64,000 bases of DNA from Elephas maximus indicus (taxonomy: Eukaryota; Chordata; Mammalia; Proboscidea; Elephantidae): assembly GCF_024166365.1 (NCBI RefSeq), contig NC_064821.1, positions 52,541,093 to 52,605,092 of the forward strand, written 5' to 3'. Under the pieces are notes generated by a model that had not been told where the DNA came from, searched no databases, and saw nothing but the letters and a program-made list of their open reading frames with translations. The translations under genes were made by a program, and so were the position numbers. Shown piece by piece: positions 22,546 through 34,045 of this stretch. The stretch's first letter is position 1; each line of letters begins with the position of its first letter.

Positions 22546-23415
22546 TTTTATTGTTAGGTGCGTGAAGTCAGTTCCTATTCATAGCCGCCCTATGTACAAC
22601 AGAATGAAACGCTGCCCGGTCCTGTGCCATCTTCTGTTTCGATAACTCTCTCTCTATTTTACCAAACATGATGTCCTTCTCCAGGGACTGGTTCCTCCTG
22701 ATGACATGTCCAAAGTATGTAAGGCAAAGTCTCACCATCCTTCCTTCTAAGGAGCATTCTGGCTGTACTTCTTCCCACTCAGATTTGTTCATTGTTCTGG
22801 CAGTCCACAGTATATTCAATATTCTGCTCCAACACTATAATTCAGAGGCATCGATTCCTCTTTGGTCTTCTTAATTCGATGCCCAGTTTTCAAATGCATA
22901 TCAGGTGATTGAAAACACCATGGCTTGGGTCAGGAACACCTTAGTCCTCAAAGGGACATCTTTGCTTTTTAACACTTTCAAGAGGTCTTTTGCAGCAGAT
23001 TTGCCCAACGCAATGCGTCTTTTGATTTCTTGACTGCTGCGCTCACTGGTATTGGTTTTGGATCCAAGTAAAATGAAATCCTTGACAACTTCAATCTTTT
23101 CTCCCTTTATCATGATGTTGCTTATTGATCCAGTTGTGAGGATTTTTGTTTTCTTTATGGTGAGGTGTAATCCATACTAAGGCTGTAGTCTTTGATCTTC
23201 ATCGGTAAGTGCTTGAAGTCCTCTTCACTTTCAGCAAGCAAGATTGTGTCATCTGCGTATGGCAGGTTGTTAATGGGTCTTCCTCCAATCCTGATGCTGC
23301 ATTCTTGTTCATATAGTCCAGCTTCTTGGATTATTTGCTCAGCACACAGATTAAATAAGTGTGGTGAAAGGATACAGCCCTGATCCATACCTTTTCTGAT
23401 TTTAAGCCATGCAGT
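22546..23415 (-). mobile_element. RTE copy 1 inside the Tigger-like element
   Basis: An antisense RTE from the tail (ATTGTTAGGTGCGTGAAGTCAG) through the C-terminal domain and RT. Broken open pieces at 22568-22819, 22901-23113 and 23155-23439 show NLPYADDTILLAESEEDF, with the YADD box intact. It ends abruptly at GCCATGCAGT, next to a 52-bp hairpin. Confidence 0.85.
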
Positions 23416-23467
23416 CAGAAATACTGGTAAAACAATCAATACATAAATTGTTTTACCTGTATTTCTG
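23416..23467. repeat. Palindromic hairpin between two RTE copies
   Basis: CAGAAATACTGGTAAAACAA(T) at 23416-23436 and (A)TTGTTTTACCTGTATTTCTG at 23447-23467 form 21-nt arms with one mismatch around a 10-nt loop. It is not part of either RTE copy. Confidence 0.9.
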
Positions 23468-23469
23468 TT

Positions 23470-25125
23470 TTCTTATTGTTATTAGGTGCTGTCAAGTTGG
23501 TTCCGACTCACAGTGATGATATGTACAACAGAACTAAACACTGCCTGGTCCTGCGTAATCTTCACAGTCATTGCTATGTTTGAACCCATTGTTACAGCTG
23601 CTGTGTCAATCTAACTTGTTCAGGGTCTTCCTCTTTTTTGCTGATTGTCTACTTTACCAAGCATGATGTCCTTTTCCAGGGACTGGTTCCTCCTGGTGAC
23701 ATGCCCAAAGTATGTAAGATAAAGTCTCTTCATCCTCGCTTCTAAAGAGCATTCCGGCTGTACTTCTTCCAAGACAGATTTGTTTGTTCTTACAGTGGTT
23801 CATGGTACAATATATTCTATATTCTTCACCAACACCATAATTCAAAGGCAACAATTCTTTTTTGGTCTTCCTGATTCATTGTTCAGCTTTCACATGCATA
23901 TAAGATGATGGAAAATACCGTGGCTTGGGTCAGGGGCACCTTAATCCTCAAAGTGACATCTTTGTTTTTTAACACTTTAAAGAGGCCTATTGTACAGATT
24001 TGCCCAATACAATGTGTCGCTTGGTTTCTTTGACTGCTGCTTCCACTGGTATTCATTTCGGATTCAAGCAAAATGAAATCCTTGACAGCTTCAATCTTTT
24101 CTCCCTACTTCATGATGTTGCTTATTGATCCAGTTGTGAGGATTTTTGTTTTCTTTATGGTGCGGTGTAATCCATACTGAGGCTATAGTCTTTGATCTTT
24201 ATCGGTAAGTGCTTCAAGTCCTCTTCACTTTCAGCAAGAAAGGTTGTGTCATCTGCACATCACAGGTTGTTAATGAATCTCCCTCCAATCCTGCAGCCAC
24301 GTTCTTCTTCATATAGTCCAGCTTCTCGGATTATTTGCTCAGCATTGAAATTGAGCAAGTATGGTGAAAGGATACAACCCTGATGCATACCTTTGCTGAT
24401 TTTAAACTACGCAGTATCCCCTTGTTTTGTTCAAATGACTGCCTCTTGGTCTATGTACAGATCCCACATGAGCACAATTAAGTGTTCTGCAATTCCCATT
24501 CTTTGCCATGTTATCCAAAATTTGTTGTGATTCACACAGTTGAATATCTTTGCATAGTCAGTAAAACACAGGTAAACATCTTTCTAGTATTCTCTGCTTC
24601 AGCCATAATCCATCAGATAACAGCAATGATATCCCTTATTCCACGTCTTCTTCTGAATCTAGCTTGAATTTCTAGCAGCTCCCTGTTGATATACTGCTGC
24701 AACCATTTTTGAATCATCTTCAGCAAAATTTTACTTCTACGTGTTATTAATGATGTTGTTCAATAATTTCCTCATTCTGCTGGATCACCTTGGTTGGGAA
24801 TAGGCACAAATATGGATCTCTTCCAGTCGGTTGGCCAGGTAGCTGTCTTCCACATTTCTTGGCATAGACAAGGGTGTACTTCCAGTGTTGCATCTGTTCT
24901 CTCAAACATGTCAATCGGTATTCCATCAATTCCTAGAGCCTTGCTTTTTGCTGGTGTCTTCAGTGTAGTTTGGACTTCTTCCTTCAGTACCATTTGTTCT
25001 TGATCTTATGCTACCTCCTGAAATGATTGAACAGCGACCAATTCTTTTTATTACAGTGACTGTGTATTCCACCTTCCTTTGAAGCTGCTTGCATCATTCA
25101 ATATTTTGCCCATAGAATCCTTATT
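23470..25125 (-). mobile_element. RTE copy 2 inside the Tigger-like element
   Basis: An antisense RTE from the tail (TGTTATTAGGTGCTGTCAAGTTGG) through RT up to CATAGAATCCTT, so 5'-truncated before the endonuclease. Open pieces are short (24772-24993, 24747-24929: AKSKALGIDGIP, ATWPTDWKRSIFVPIP). The YADD box is degraded. It covers a longer part of RTE than copy 1. Confidence 0.85.
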
Positions 25126-25593
25126 TAATACATACTGTTGATTGATTAAAATTGAACTCATGGCTGACAGCAGTATAACTAACTCACGTTTGAATGAAGC
25201 TTATCTAACACATGTGTTTTCTCCATAAGGTGCATCGCAGCCTTCTTGAGGTTTAGGAACACGAGACAGGACTTCAGTACCACACTTGGGGCCATTTTAA
25301 ACAGCGAAGTCATCAACAAAAAGTACAAAAATTTTCAACAGTGACACTAAATAAGTCACTGGAAGGACATTGTTTATAGTATGAGAGCTGCAACAAGAAG
25401 GCAGAATGTCGCCTTGTTCAACCTCGGCTGGGAGCATATGCACTGGGTGACTCAAAATTCAGGCTGCACTGCGTGTCACCGAGAATGAGCGCCAAAGAGC
25501 TAAGAGTATTGACTTTGGGTCTCCAAATAAATTTTAGGGAGCAGGTAAACTTGCAAATACAGAATCCGCAAATAATGAGGATTGAGTGTACCT

Positions 25594-26090
25594 GCAAGTA
25601 CTTCCTTGACTAAATGCTTGGCTGCTGTGAGGACCTTACCAATGGCTTCAGTTTGTAGCCAGTGGCTATGTTGCATCCTAACCATAAATGCTTTGTAAAT
25701 GTGTTCCCCGAGATTGAGTTTTCTTTCCTTCCTTGACAACTCAGTTTCATGAAGGTGTTTACTTCCCAAACCTACCGCTTTACTAAAGTGCATACTGTCA
25801 TTTTCTTCCTCGGTTTAAGCTGGCTTGCCTAGAGATCACCCAGCCCTTTTGGGTATACGTTATGTTGTCCCCAGGATGCTGACTCAAGGCCAGTTAACTC
25901 TCTTCTTTTGCTAAAGTCAAATGGTTCTTATTCTGACAATTCTCCTTGCTTGCGCATTTCAAAGAAAGACACTTTCGTTGAAGTCATTATGTGAGCCAGA
26001 AATGGGAAGTTTATTGATTGTAATAACTAGACCTTCATCATGGTAGACAGTTGGCTGGTTCTGGGGGTCTAATTTATGATGAGAAAGGTT
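25594..26090. other. No gene seen
   Basis: Sequence right of the Tigger-like end. The 97-residue frame 25500-25793 (-) starts outside it and shows no domain. Nothing is recognised. Confidence 0.45.
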
Positions 26091-26275
26091 ATAAAGGCAG
26101 AAAGTCTGGAAATAGCTTGTGCTGTGTGACCTTGGGCACAGTAATCACCCTCTTTGAGTCTCATTTTTTTTTTTTTGTCAGTGGGAAAATTCTTCCTCCC
26201 TTAAAAAAAAAAAAAAGATAGTGGTCAATATTAAAGGAGAAAACATACATCAAGGTCTTTTTTTTTTTTTTTTCC
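26090..26275 (+). repeat. MIR fragment with homopolymer runs
   Basis: TGTGCTGTGTGACCTTGGGCAC...CCTCTTTGAGTCTCA is MIR-like. It is followed by T12 or so (26166-26177), A14 (26203-26216) and T17 or so (26259-26275). Confidence 0.6.
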
Positions 26276-26442
26276 CTTATTATTACAGAGTGGATCAGAA
26301 GCTAGGTCCTCAAAAAGGAATCCAAGGACTTAGTTCTCACTAGGCAAAGCAAAGTGAGCATTCCAGGGCCCAGGTAAGCCATAGATATGGGAAGATTCCT
26401 AGGTCTGAGGTGTGAATCAAAAGGAGGGAGTGGGGTGGTGGT

Positions 26443-27071
26443 TGTGGTTGTTGTTGTTAGGTGCCATCGAGTCGGCTCCAACTCTTAGCGACCCTGTGCA
26501 CAACAGAACAAAACACTGCCCGGTCCTGAGCCATCCTTACAATCGTTGTTATGCTTGAGCTCGTTGTTGCAGCCACTGTGTCAATCCACCTCATTGAGGG
26601 TCTTCCTCTTTTCTGCTGACCCTGTACTCTACCAAGCATGATGTCCTTCTCCAGAGACTGATCCCTCCTGACAACATGTCCAAAGTGTGTAAGACGCAGT
26701 CTTGCCATCCTTGCCTCTAAGGAGCATTCTGGTTGTACTTCTTCCAAGACAGATTTGTTTATTCTTTTGGCAGTCCATGGTATATTCAATATTCTTCTCC
26801 CACACCACAATTCAAAGGCGTCAATTCTTCTTCGGTCTTCCTCATTCATTGTCCAGCTTTCACATGCATATGATGCAATTGAAAATACCATGGCTTGGGC
26901 CAGGTGCACCTTAGTCTTCAAGGTGACATCTCTACTCTTCAACACTTTAAAGAGGTTCTTTGCAGCAGATTTAGCCAATGCAATGTGTCTTTTGATTTCT
27001 TGACTGCTGCTTCCATGGCTGTTGATTGTGGATCCAAGTAAAATGAAATCCTCGAGAACTTCAATCTTTTT
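26443..27071 (-). mobile_element. 5'-truncated RTE with target-site duplication
   Basis: An antisense RTE 3' part of about 630 bp starting GTTGTTGTTAGGTGCC. It is flanked by GGGTGGTGGT at 26433-26442 and 27072-27081. Much of its 3' reading frame is still open on the - strand (26457-27101): LGSTINSHGSSSQEIKRHI, FELWCGRRILNIPWTAKRIN and MARLRLTHFGHVVRRDQSLE. It is therefore one of the best-preserved RTE C-terminal domains in the window. Confidence 0.9.
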
Positions 27072-27242
27072 GGGTGGTGGTAGAAAGGAAAAAAGATGCA
27101 CAGCTCCAGCAATAAGGAAAGGACCTCAACCCTATGCCTGCCTTTCTCAGTGGCTTATGACTTGATCTTTCCATTCCTTCCTTTCTATAAGGAACATTCT
27201 TGTTTGTTCCATCAAATATTCCGTTTATCCTCTCTATCTTTG

Positions 27243-27440
27243 GAGTCTCTGGGTGGGGCAAATGGTTAACGCACTTGGCTGCTAACCAAAAGGTTGGTGA
27301 TTTGAGTCCACCCAGAGGCACCTTGGAAGAAAGGCCTGGTGAACTACTTCCAAAAACTCTATGGAGCTCATTTCTATTCTGACACCCATGAGCTCACCAT
27401 GAGTCAGAATTGACTGACAGCAACTGGTTTTTGGTCTCTA
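27243..27440 (+). mobile_element. AfroSINE
   Basis: GAGTCTCTGGGTGGGGCAAATGG, GCTAACCAAAAGGTTGGTG, CACCTTGGAAGAAAGGCC and ATGAGTCAGAATTGACTGACAGC run in order. This is the subtype with the longer middle. Confidence 0.85.
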
Positions 27441-27955
27441 GCTTTAATATATTGTACAGGTTATCTTACTCACTGTCTATATTTAGTGCATTGCATGATT
27501 CCTTCCTGTGTCTCTAAGATAGTTGCTTACTCATTACCTACACTTGACACTCCCTATGAATTTTGTGTATGTCTCAAGCTACCAGCTTAATTTCTATCTA
27601 TGTTTAACCCTTCTTGTGAGTTTCATCCATCCTATTTTTCTTTTTTTTACAGTAGAATGGAACATTCTGAAATAATAATGCAAACACTATTAAACCATGC
27701 TTCTGCTTTTCCATCTCTACAACAACTAAGAATTTTTGCCTAATCTGTCTTACAAGAATGTACTTTCAGGTCTTCTCAAGGCCTGTAGGATAGAAAATCA
27801 TTAAAATGTGAGTGAGTGGAGAAGAAAGAAGTGAGAGGTGTCTGGCAGTTGCTGTGCACTCTGCAATATGCGGACTGAGATGGTTTGTTGGTGGCAGATT
27901 GGAATTGATTTGGATTTAACTAAAATTGGATTGGAATGGAATTGGAATTGAATTG
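27441..27955. other. No gene seen; short degenerate GGAATTG repeats
   Basis: Mostly AT-rich, unrecognised sequence. 27898-27960 is a cryptic simple repeat built from GATTTGG, GGAATTG and GAATTGGATT units. Confidence 0.5.
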
Positions 27956-27959
27956 GATT

Positions 27960-28080
27960 TGGGTCCCAGCTCTTTCTGCCACTTACCAGCTGGCCAAATG
28001 TGGACAAAGTGCTTAATTAAATACAGCTTCTGTTTCCTCATCTATAAAAATGGAACTAATAGTATTTCTGGTCTTGGAAC
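27960..28080 (+). repeat. MIR fragment
   Basis: GGGTCCCAGCTCTTTCTGCCACTTACCAGCTGG ... TTCTGTTTCCTCATCTATAAAAATGG is the MIR core. Confidence 0.75.
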
Positions 28081-28324
28081 TCTCCTACCTAGCAATCACT
28101 AGTCCTTTGGGTCCTGGGGTAACATAGAGACAGAGTCTGCAGAGTCTAAGGAGATTTGAGTACAAACTGGTTTCAAAGAAATAAACACATAGATTCATGC
28201 ATGGTATCTCCAGATATTATTCAATTCCACCCCTTCTCATCTCCACCATTTCCCATATCCTACAAGGAACGTATTCAAAGGAATAGAAAGATGAGTTTTC
28301 CATGTTACAGTTGTCCCAGGTCAT

Positions 28325-28980
28325 GCATCATCGTTTATTCATCCATTTAATGACCATTAAGCACCTACAGTGTACGCTAGACACTAGAGATGCCATAGTG
28401 AAAGAAATAGACATGGTTCTTTGTCCTTATCAAAGTTATAATTTTGGGGGGAGACAGAAGATAAACAGACAAATGAAAGTAATTCCAAAACTTAAGGGGC
28501 AGTGAATTTATGTTAATGGGGGAGGAACAATTTGGAAAAGGAGGGTGAGAATGGTTGCACACCTTAAAGAACGTAATCAATGTCACTGAATTGTGAAAGT
28601 AGAAATCGTTGAATTGGTGTATGTTCTGCTTGTATATTCTCAGCAATAAAAATAAAATAAATTATAGAAAAAAGTAATTCCAAATTCTAAAGTGATCTGA
28701 AGGTAAGGAGCAGAGAACCGCGTTCAAGAATAATAAATAGGAATCAATATAGATGTGCTGAGGGTATAAAGTCTAACAGCCCAGGGATGCCTTGAGTATG
28801 AGGGCTGCAGGAGAGGGAAGCATAATGAATAGCATCAAAGATTCTGGCGGAAGCAATGGCAGTGCAATTTGCTGAGATGTGGAATACTGGGAAAGAAATG
28901 AGACAGAAATGGGCTAGTGAAAGGTGGCCCCTAATCAGAACACAAGAGAATGGAGGAGGAGACAAATTCAGAATCTTTTC
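28325..28980 (+). repeat. L2 fragment interrupted by an old L1 3' end
   Basis: CACCTACAGTGTACGCTAGACACTAGAGATGCC ... GGGGGGAGACAGAAGATAAACAG is the L2 3' landmark. After the L1 insertion it resumes at about 28685 and fades by about 28980. Confidence 0.65.
28490..28670 (+). mobile_element. Short L1 3'-end insertion with perfect 14-bp TSD
   Basis: AGAATGGTTGCACACC ... CACTGAATTGTG ... CAGCAATAAAAATAAAATAAATT is an L1 3' end. AAAGTAATTCCAAA flanks it at 28476-28489 and 28671-28684. Confidence 0.8.
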
Positions 28981-29520
28981 CCAAATCTCCCATCTTCAAG
29001 CTGGGTGACTAGCAGAAGACATCCCAATTCTGCATGCATGATCCATCCTCTTTATGTTCCTCAGTAAGTAACACCCATGACATATGATGTTGTGAGGAAG
29101 GAACAAATCATGGAAGTGCCCACTACAGTGCCTGGTCCACAGGTGGAAGTTAATGGGTTTTTCCCCTTTTCATGCAGGATGAAAATGGTTCAAGGTGGGG
29201 CAAGGGTGTTGTGAAAGTTTCAGGTGCAGGAGCTCTCTGGTATATGGGGAGGAATCAAATAATAATTATAATCATCTCTCTTCTCGCTAAAACTGCAGTT
29301 TCATAAAGAATCTATGAATGTTTTTCCCTTTGCCAAAGTCAAGAATACAGGGTCTACATATATGATGTAAAGCAACTTTCTCCCACTCTGGTTGCAACGT
29401 GTACAGACAGGCAGTTGCTGGTGGTAGAAGATGATGCCAATGGGCCTCCACCTTCTGTAAGACTGGTTGACAACAATCCTGAAGGTAAAGGGAGTTTTAT
29501 AGTTAGGGTTTGGGATAGAG
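28981..29520. other. No gene seen
   Basis: No convincing exon or repeat. The frame 29301-29567 (-) lacks a domain. Confidence 0.45.
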
Positions 29521-29524
29521 CCCT

Positions 29525-29660
29525 GCTTTTCAAACTGTGGTCCTTGGACCAGCAGCATTAGCATCACCTGGGAGCTTGTTAGAAATGCAGAATCTCAGGC
29601 CCCACCCAGACATACTGAATCAGAATCCACCTCTTAATAAGATTCACAACTGATTGACAG
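29525..29660 (-). mobile_element. MER5A-like hAT-Charlie element
   Basis: TTTTCAAACTGTGGTCCTTGGACCAGCAGCATTAGCATCACCTGGGAGC ... CCCACCCAGACATACTGAATCAGAATC matches MER5A. The far end is missing. Confidence 0.8.
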
Positions 29661-29837
29661 TTTGAGCAATACTCCCCCAGAGGAAAGGGGAAGGCACTGT
29701 AGTCAGGCCTGGGTAAATTCTGACTCTGCTGATGCAGCTGTCTGACTTTGAGCAAGTTAATTATCTGCTACAAGCCTTGGTTTTCATCTCTAAAATGGGG
29801 GGCAAGAATGGCCTTTTCTCAGATTACTTAGTCTTTT

Positions 29838-31610
29838 TTTTTTTTTTTTAACTAGTTGCTAAAATATGACAGACCTAGAGAAAAGTGCACAAATTGTAAG
29901 TGTACAACTTGGTGGATTTTCATTCATAAACCAAACACATTCAGGTAACTACCACCTAGATTTAACAACAAAAAAAGGGGGGGGGGCATTTTCAGTACCC
30001 CAGAAGCTTCCCTCTTGCCCTCTTTCAGGCACTATGCTATAGATTTAGATTATTTTGCCTGCTTTTGACCTTTATAAAACAATCATAAACTCCATTTTTG
30101 TGTTTGGCCCCTTTAGCTCAACATTTCATTGTGAGATTCATCTACATTGTTGTACGTAGCTGTAATTTGTTTATTCTCTTTGTTATTTAGTATTCCTTTG
30201 TGTGACTAAACAGACATTGATTCATCCATTCTACTCTTTTTTTAAAAATAATTTTTATAGTGCTTTAAGTGAAAGCTTACAAATCAAGTCAGCCTCTCAC
30301 ACAAAAACCCATATACACCTTGCTACACACTCTCAATTACTCTCTCCCTAATGAGACAGCCCGCTTTCTCCCTCCACTCTCTTTTCATGTCCATTTCACC
30401 AGCTGCTAACCCCCTCCACCCTCTCATCTCCCCTCCAGGCAGGAGATGCCAACATAGTCTCAAGTGTCCACCTGATCCAAAAAGCTCACTCCTCACCATC
30501 ATCCCTCTCCAACCCATTGTCCAGTCCAATCCATATCTGAAGAGTTGGCTTTGGAATGGTTCCTGTCCTGGGCCAACAGAAGGTCTGGGGGCCATGACCA
30601 CCGGGGTCCTTCCAGTCTCAGTCAGACCATTAAGTCTGGTCTTATGAGAATTTCATCCATTCTACTCTTGATGAACATCTGAATTGTTTACAGTTTTTGG
30701 TTCTCATGAATAGTGCTGCTATGAACATTTTTGTATATGTCTTTGATGCACACACGTTCATGAACTTCTGTTGGGTATATTTCCAGGAGTGGAATTGCTG
30801 GATCAGAGGGTCTGCGTGTGTTCTGCCTTAGTGATATTTCCAAACAATTTTCCAAAGCAGTTGTGACAATTTATGCCCCACCTAGCAGTGTATGAGAATT
30901 TTCGTTGCTCTGTATAGTTTCCAACACTTGGTTTTATTATTTTTTTTCCTTCTGTTGGGGGCATAGTAACATCACATTGTGGTTTCACTTTCCATTTCCC
31001 TGTAACGAATGAAGCTGAACCTTATCAAATGTTTACTGGCCGTTTCAATACTCTCTTACGTAAAGGGCTTCTTCAAAACATTTTCTTCTGTTAGATTTTC
31101 TGTCTTTTGTTTTGTAGGGGTTGTTTATACGTTCTGAAGATGATTCAGTTGTTGGAACTATGTGTTACAGATATCTTCCCATTCTGTGGGTTGTCTTTTC
31201 CCTATATGAATAATGCTTTTTGATTAGCAGAAATCCTTCATATTGTCCAATTTATCATTTCTTTCCATTTATGGTTAGTGCTTTTAGTGTCCTCTAAAAA
31301 ATTTTTGCCTACTCCAAGCCATCAAGATACTCTCCTATGTCTTCATCTAAAAACATCATCATTTCATCTTTTACATTCTGATCTGTTATCCATCTGAAAT
31401 TTATTTTTATGTATCATATGAGGTAGAAGATAACATCCATTTTTTTCCCCATTTGGATACCCAGCTGACAGAAAACCACTGTACTGAAAAGGTTGTGTTT
31501 TCTTCAATGCAGTGCAGTGTCATCTTTGTTACAAATCAGGTGGCCATGCATGTGTGGGCCTGTTTCTACCCTCTCTATTCCAGCCTGTCCTTATGCCAGC
31601 ACAACACTGT
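29838..31610 (-). mobile_element. Old L1 (L1M-type), antisense, split by younger repeats
   Basis: 29840-30220 (AAAAGTGCACAAATTGTAAGTG, CAACATTTCATTGTG, TTCCTTTGTGTGAC) and 30652-31610 (GGTATATTTCCAGGAGTGG, AATTTATTTTTATGTATC) are antisense L1 3' UTR and ORF2 of an old subfamily. It continues beyond the RTE insertions at 31622 and 32192, with pieces at 32005-32190, 33990-34046 and 34390-35090. No frame survives. Confidence 0.75.
30238..30651 (-). mobile_element. Young L1 3' end, antisense, with long TSD
   Basis: A reversed L1 3' UTR (TTTTTTTAAAAATAATTTTTATAGTGC ... CAGACCATTAAGTCTGG). TTCATCCATTCTACTCTT is found on both sides (about 30221-30238 and 30652-30669). It inserted into the old L1. 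Confidence 0.9.
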
Positions 31611-31621
31611 TTTAATTACAA

Positions 31622-32005
31622 TTGTTGTTGTTAGTTGCCATCCAATTGGCTCTGATTCATGGTGACCCCATGTACAACAGAACAAAATGTTGCCTGGTCC
31701 TGCGCCATCTCCACAATTGTGGTGTGCTCAGATTCACTGATGTAGCCACTGTGTATTTTGAGTGTCTTCCAACCCAGGGGCTCATCTTCCAGCACTGTAT
31801 CAGGCAATATTCTGCTGTATCCATAGGGTTTTCATTGGTTAATTTTCAGGATAGATCATCAGGACTTTCTTCATAGTCTGTCTTAGTCTGGAAGCTCCAC
31901 TGAAACCTGTCTGCCATGGGTGACACTGCTGGTATTGGTGGCATAGCTTCCAGCATCGTAGCAACCTACAAGCCACCACAGTATGACAAACTGACACGGG
32001 GTAGT
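31622..32005 (-). mobile_element. Internally deleted RTE (3' end joined to 5' end)
   Basis: The left third is the RTE 3' tail (TGTTGTTGTTAGTTGCCATCC). From about 31740 the sequence is the RTE 5' UTR in antisense (CCACTGAAACCTGTCTGCCATGGG ... AGCATCGTAGCAACC ... CCACAGTATGAC). It is flanked by TTAATTACA (31613-31621 and 32008-32016). Confidence 0.8.
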
Positions 32006-32191
32006 GGTTAATTACAGTAGCTTTCTAATAATCTCAGTATTAGATCATGTAAGTTTTCCTGGCCCTTCGCATATCCATGTAAATTTGAAAATCAAAACAT
32101 CAGTTTCTGAAAGAAAAAATTAAAATTTCAATTGAGAATAAAAAGAATAAAAAATCAACAATTTTCATTATTGAGTTTTCTAGTCCATGAA

Positions 32192-33979
32192 CTGAACAGA
32201 AGATTTCAAAGGGCGGCTCAAGAAGACAAAGTAAAGTATTATAATGACATGTGCAAAGAGCTGGAGCTAGAAAACCGAAAGGGAAGAACACCCTCAGCAT
32301 TTCTCAAGCTGAAAGAACTGAAGAAAAAAATTTAAGCTGCAAGTTGCAATACTGAAGGATTCTATGGAAAATATTAAATGACGCAGGAAGCATCAAAACA
32401 AGATGGAAGGAATACACAGTCATCACACCAAAAAGAATTGGTTGATGTTCTACCATTTCCAGAGGTAGCATATGATCAGGAACTGATGGTACTGAAGGAA
32501 GAAGTCCAAGCTGCACTGAAGGCACTGGCGAAAAACAAGGCTCCAGGCATTGATCAAATATCAACTGAGATGTTTCAACAAACGGATGCAATGCTGGTGC
32601 TCACTTGTCTATGTCAAGAAATTTGTAAGACAGCTACCTGGCCAACTGACTGGAAGAGATCCATATTTATGCCTATTCCTGAGAAAGGTGATCCAACTGA
32701 ATGTGAAAATTATCAAATAGTATCGTTGATATCACTTGCAAGCAAAATTTTGCTGAAGATCATTCAAAAGTGGCTGTAGCAGTATATTGACAGGGACCTG
32801 CCAGAACTTGAGGCCAGACTCAGAAGAGGGAGTGGAACCAGGGATATCACTGCTGATGTTAGATAGATCCCAGCTGAAAGCAGAGAATACTGGAAGGATG
32901 TTTACCTGTGTTTTGCTGACTGTGCAAAGGCATTTGACTGTGTGGATCATAACAAATTATAGACAACATTTCAGAGAATGGGAATTCCAGAACACTTAAT
33001 TGTGCTCATGAGGAACCTGTACATAGAACAAGAGGCAGTTGTTCAAACAGAATAAGTGGATACTGCTTGGTTTAAAGTAAGGAAAGGTGTGCTTCAGGGT
33101 TGTATCTTTTCACCATACCTTTTCAATCTGTATGCTGAGCAAACAATCCTAGAAGATGGACTATATGAAGAAGATTGGGGCATCATGATTGGAGGAAGGC
33201 TCATTAACAACCTGCGTTATGCAGATGACACAACCTTGCTTGCTGAAAGTGAAGAGGACTTGAAGCACTTACTAATGAAGATCAAAGACCACAGCCTTCA
33301 GTATGGATTGCACCTCAACACGAAAACAAAAATCCTCACAACTGGACCAATGAGCAACATCATGATAAATGGAGAAAAGATTGAAGTTGTCAAGGATTTC
33401 ATCTTACTTGGATCCACAATCAACACCCATGGAAACAGCAGTCAAGAAATCAAAAGACACATTGCAACGGGCAAATCTGCTGCAACAGACCTCTTTAAAG
33501 TGTTGAAAAGCAAAGACGTCACCTTGAAGACTAAGGTGAATCTGATCCAAGCCATGGTATTTTCAATAGCATGATATGCAAGCAAAAGCTGGACAATGAA
33601 TAAGGAAGACCAAAGAAGAATTGACACCTTTGAAGTGTGGTGTTGGCAAAGAATATACCATGGACTGCCAAAAGAATGAACAAATCTGTCTTGGAAGAAG
33701 TACAACCAGAATGCTCCTTGGAAGCAAGAATTGGTGAGACTGCGTCTTATATACTTTGGACATGTCAGGAGGAATCAGTCCCTGGAGAAGGACATCATAC
33801 TTGGTAAAGTACAAGGTCAGAGGAAAAAAGGAAGACCCTCAACAAGATGGATTGGCATAGTGGCTGCAACAGTGGGCTAGAGCGTAACAATTGTGAGCAT
33901 GGCGTTAAGGCCAGGCAGTGTTTCATTCTGTTGTGCATAGATAGGCTCGCTACGAGTCGGAATTAACAACAACAACAAC
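32192..33979 (+). mobile_element. 5'-truncated RTE LINE (sense) with TSD
   Basis: It starts within the ORF (CTGAACAGAAGATTTCAAAGG) and ends with the (AACAAC)n tail. AGTCCATGAA (32182-32191) and AGTCCGTGAA (33980-33989) are the flanking duplication. It inserted into the old antisense L1. The span covers the RT and C-terminal domains. Confidence 0.9.
32200..33900 (+). pseudogene. RTE reverse transcriptase ORF, degenerate
   Basis: Open pieces at 32378-32779, 32787-32999, 33056-33574 and later carry, in order, KNKAPGIDQISTEMFQQ, TWPTDWKRSIFMPIPEK, GCIFSPYLFNLYAEQT, LRYADDTTLLAESEEDL (catalytic box intact, about 33217-33270) and GEKIEVVKDFILLGSTIN. Stops and shifts near 32779, 33000-33055 and 33574 break it. 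RTE elements carry APE endonuclease plus RT in one frame; the endonuclease is absent by truncation here. Confidence 0.9.
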
Positions 33980-34045
33980 AGTCCGTGAAAATGGTATTCT
34001 CCATGTATTTTAGTGTTCTTTAATTTCTCTCAGTAATGTTCTATA

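Larger units (their letters stand above)
22464..25588. mobile_element. Tigger-like (Tc1/mariner) transposon split by RTE insertions
   Basis: The left end CATTTAATTCTCATTATT (22464) and right end AATAATGAGGATTGAGTG (25571-25588) are inverted repeats matching Tigger termini, and both are flanked by TA (22462-22463, 25589-25590). The outer pieces are 22464-22540 and about 25121-25588. The right piece (GCCATTTTAAACAGCG..., CCTTCTTGAGG...) is antisense to the 5' part of Tigger1-like elements as I remember them. Two antisense RTE copies fill the middle. Confidence 0.75.
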
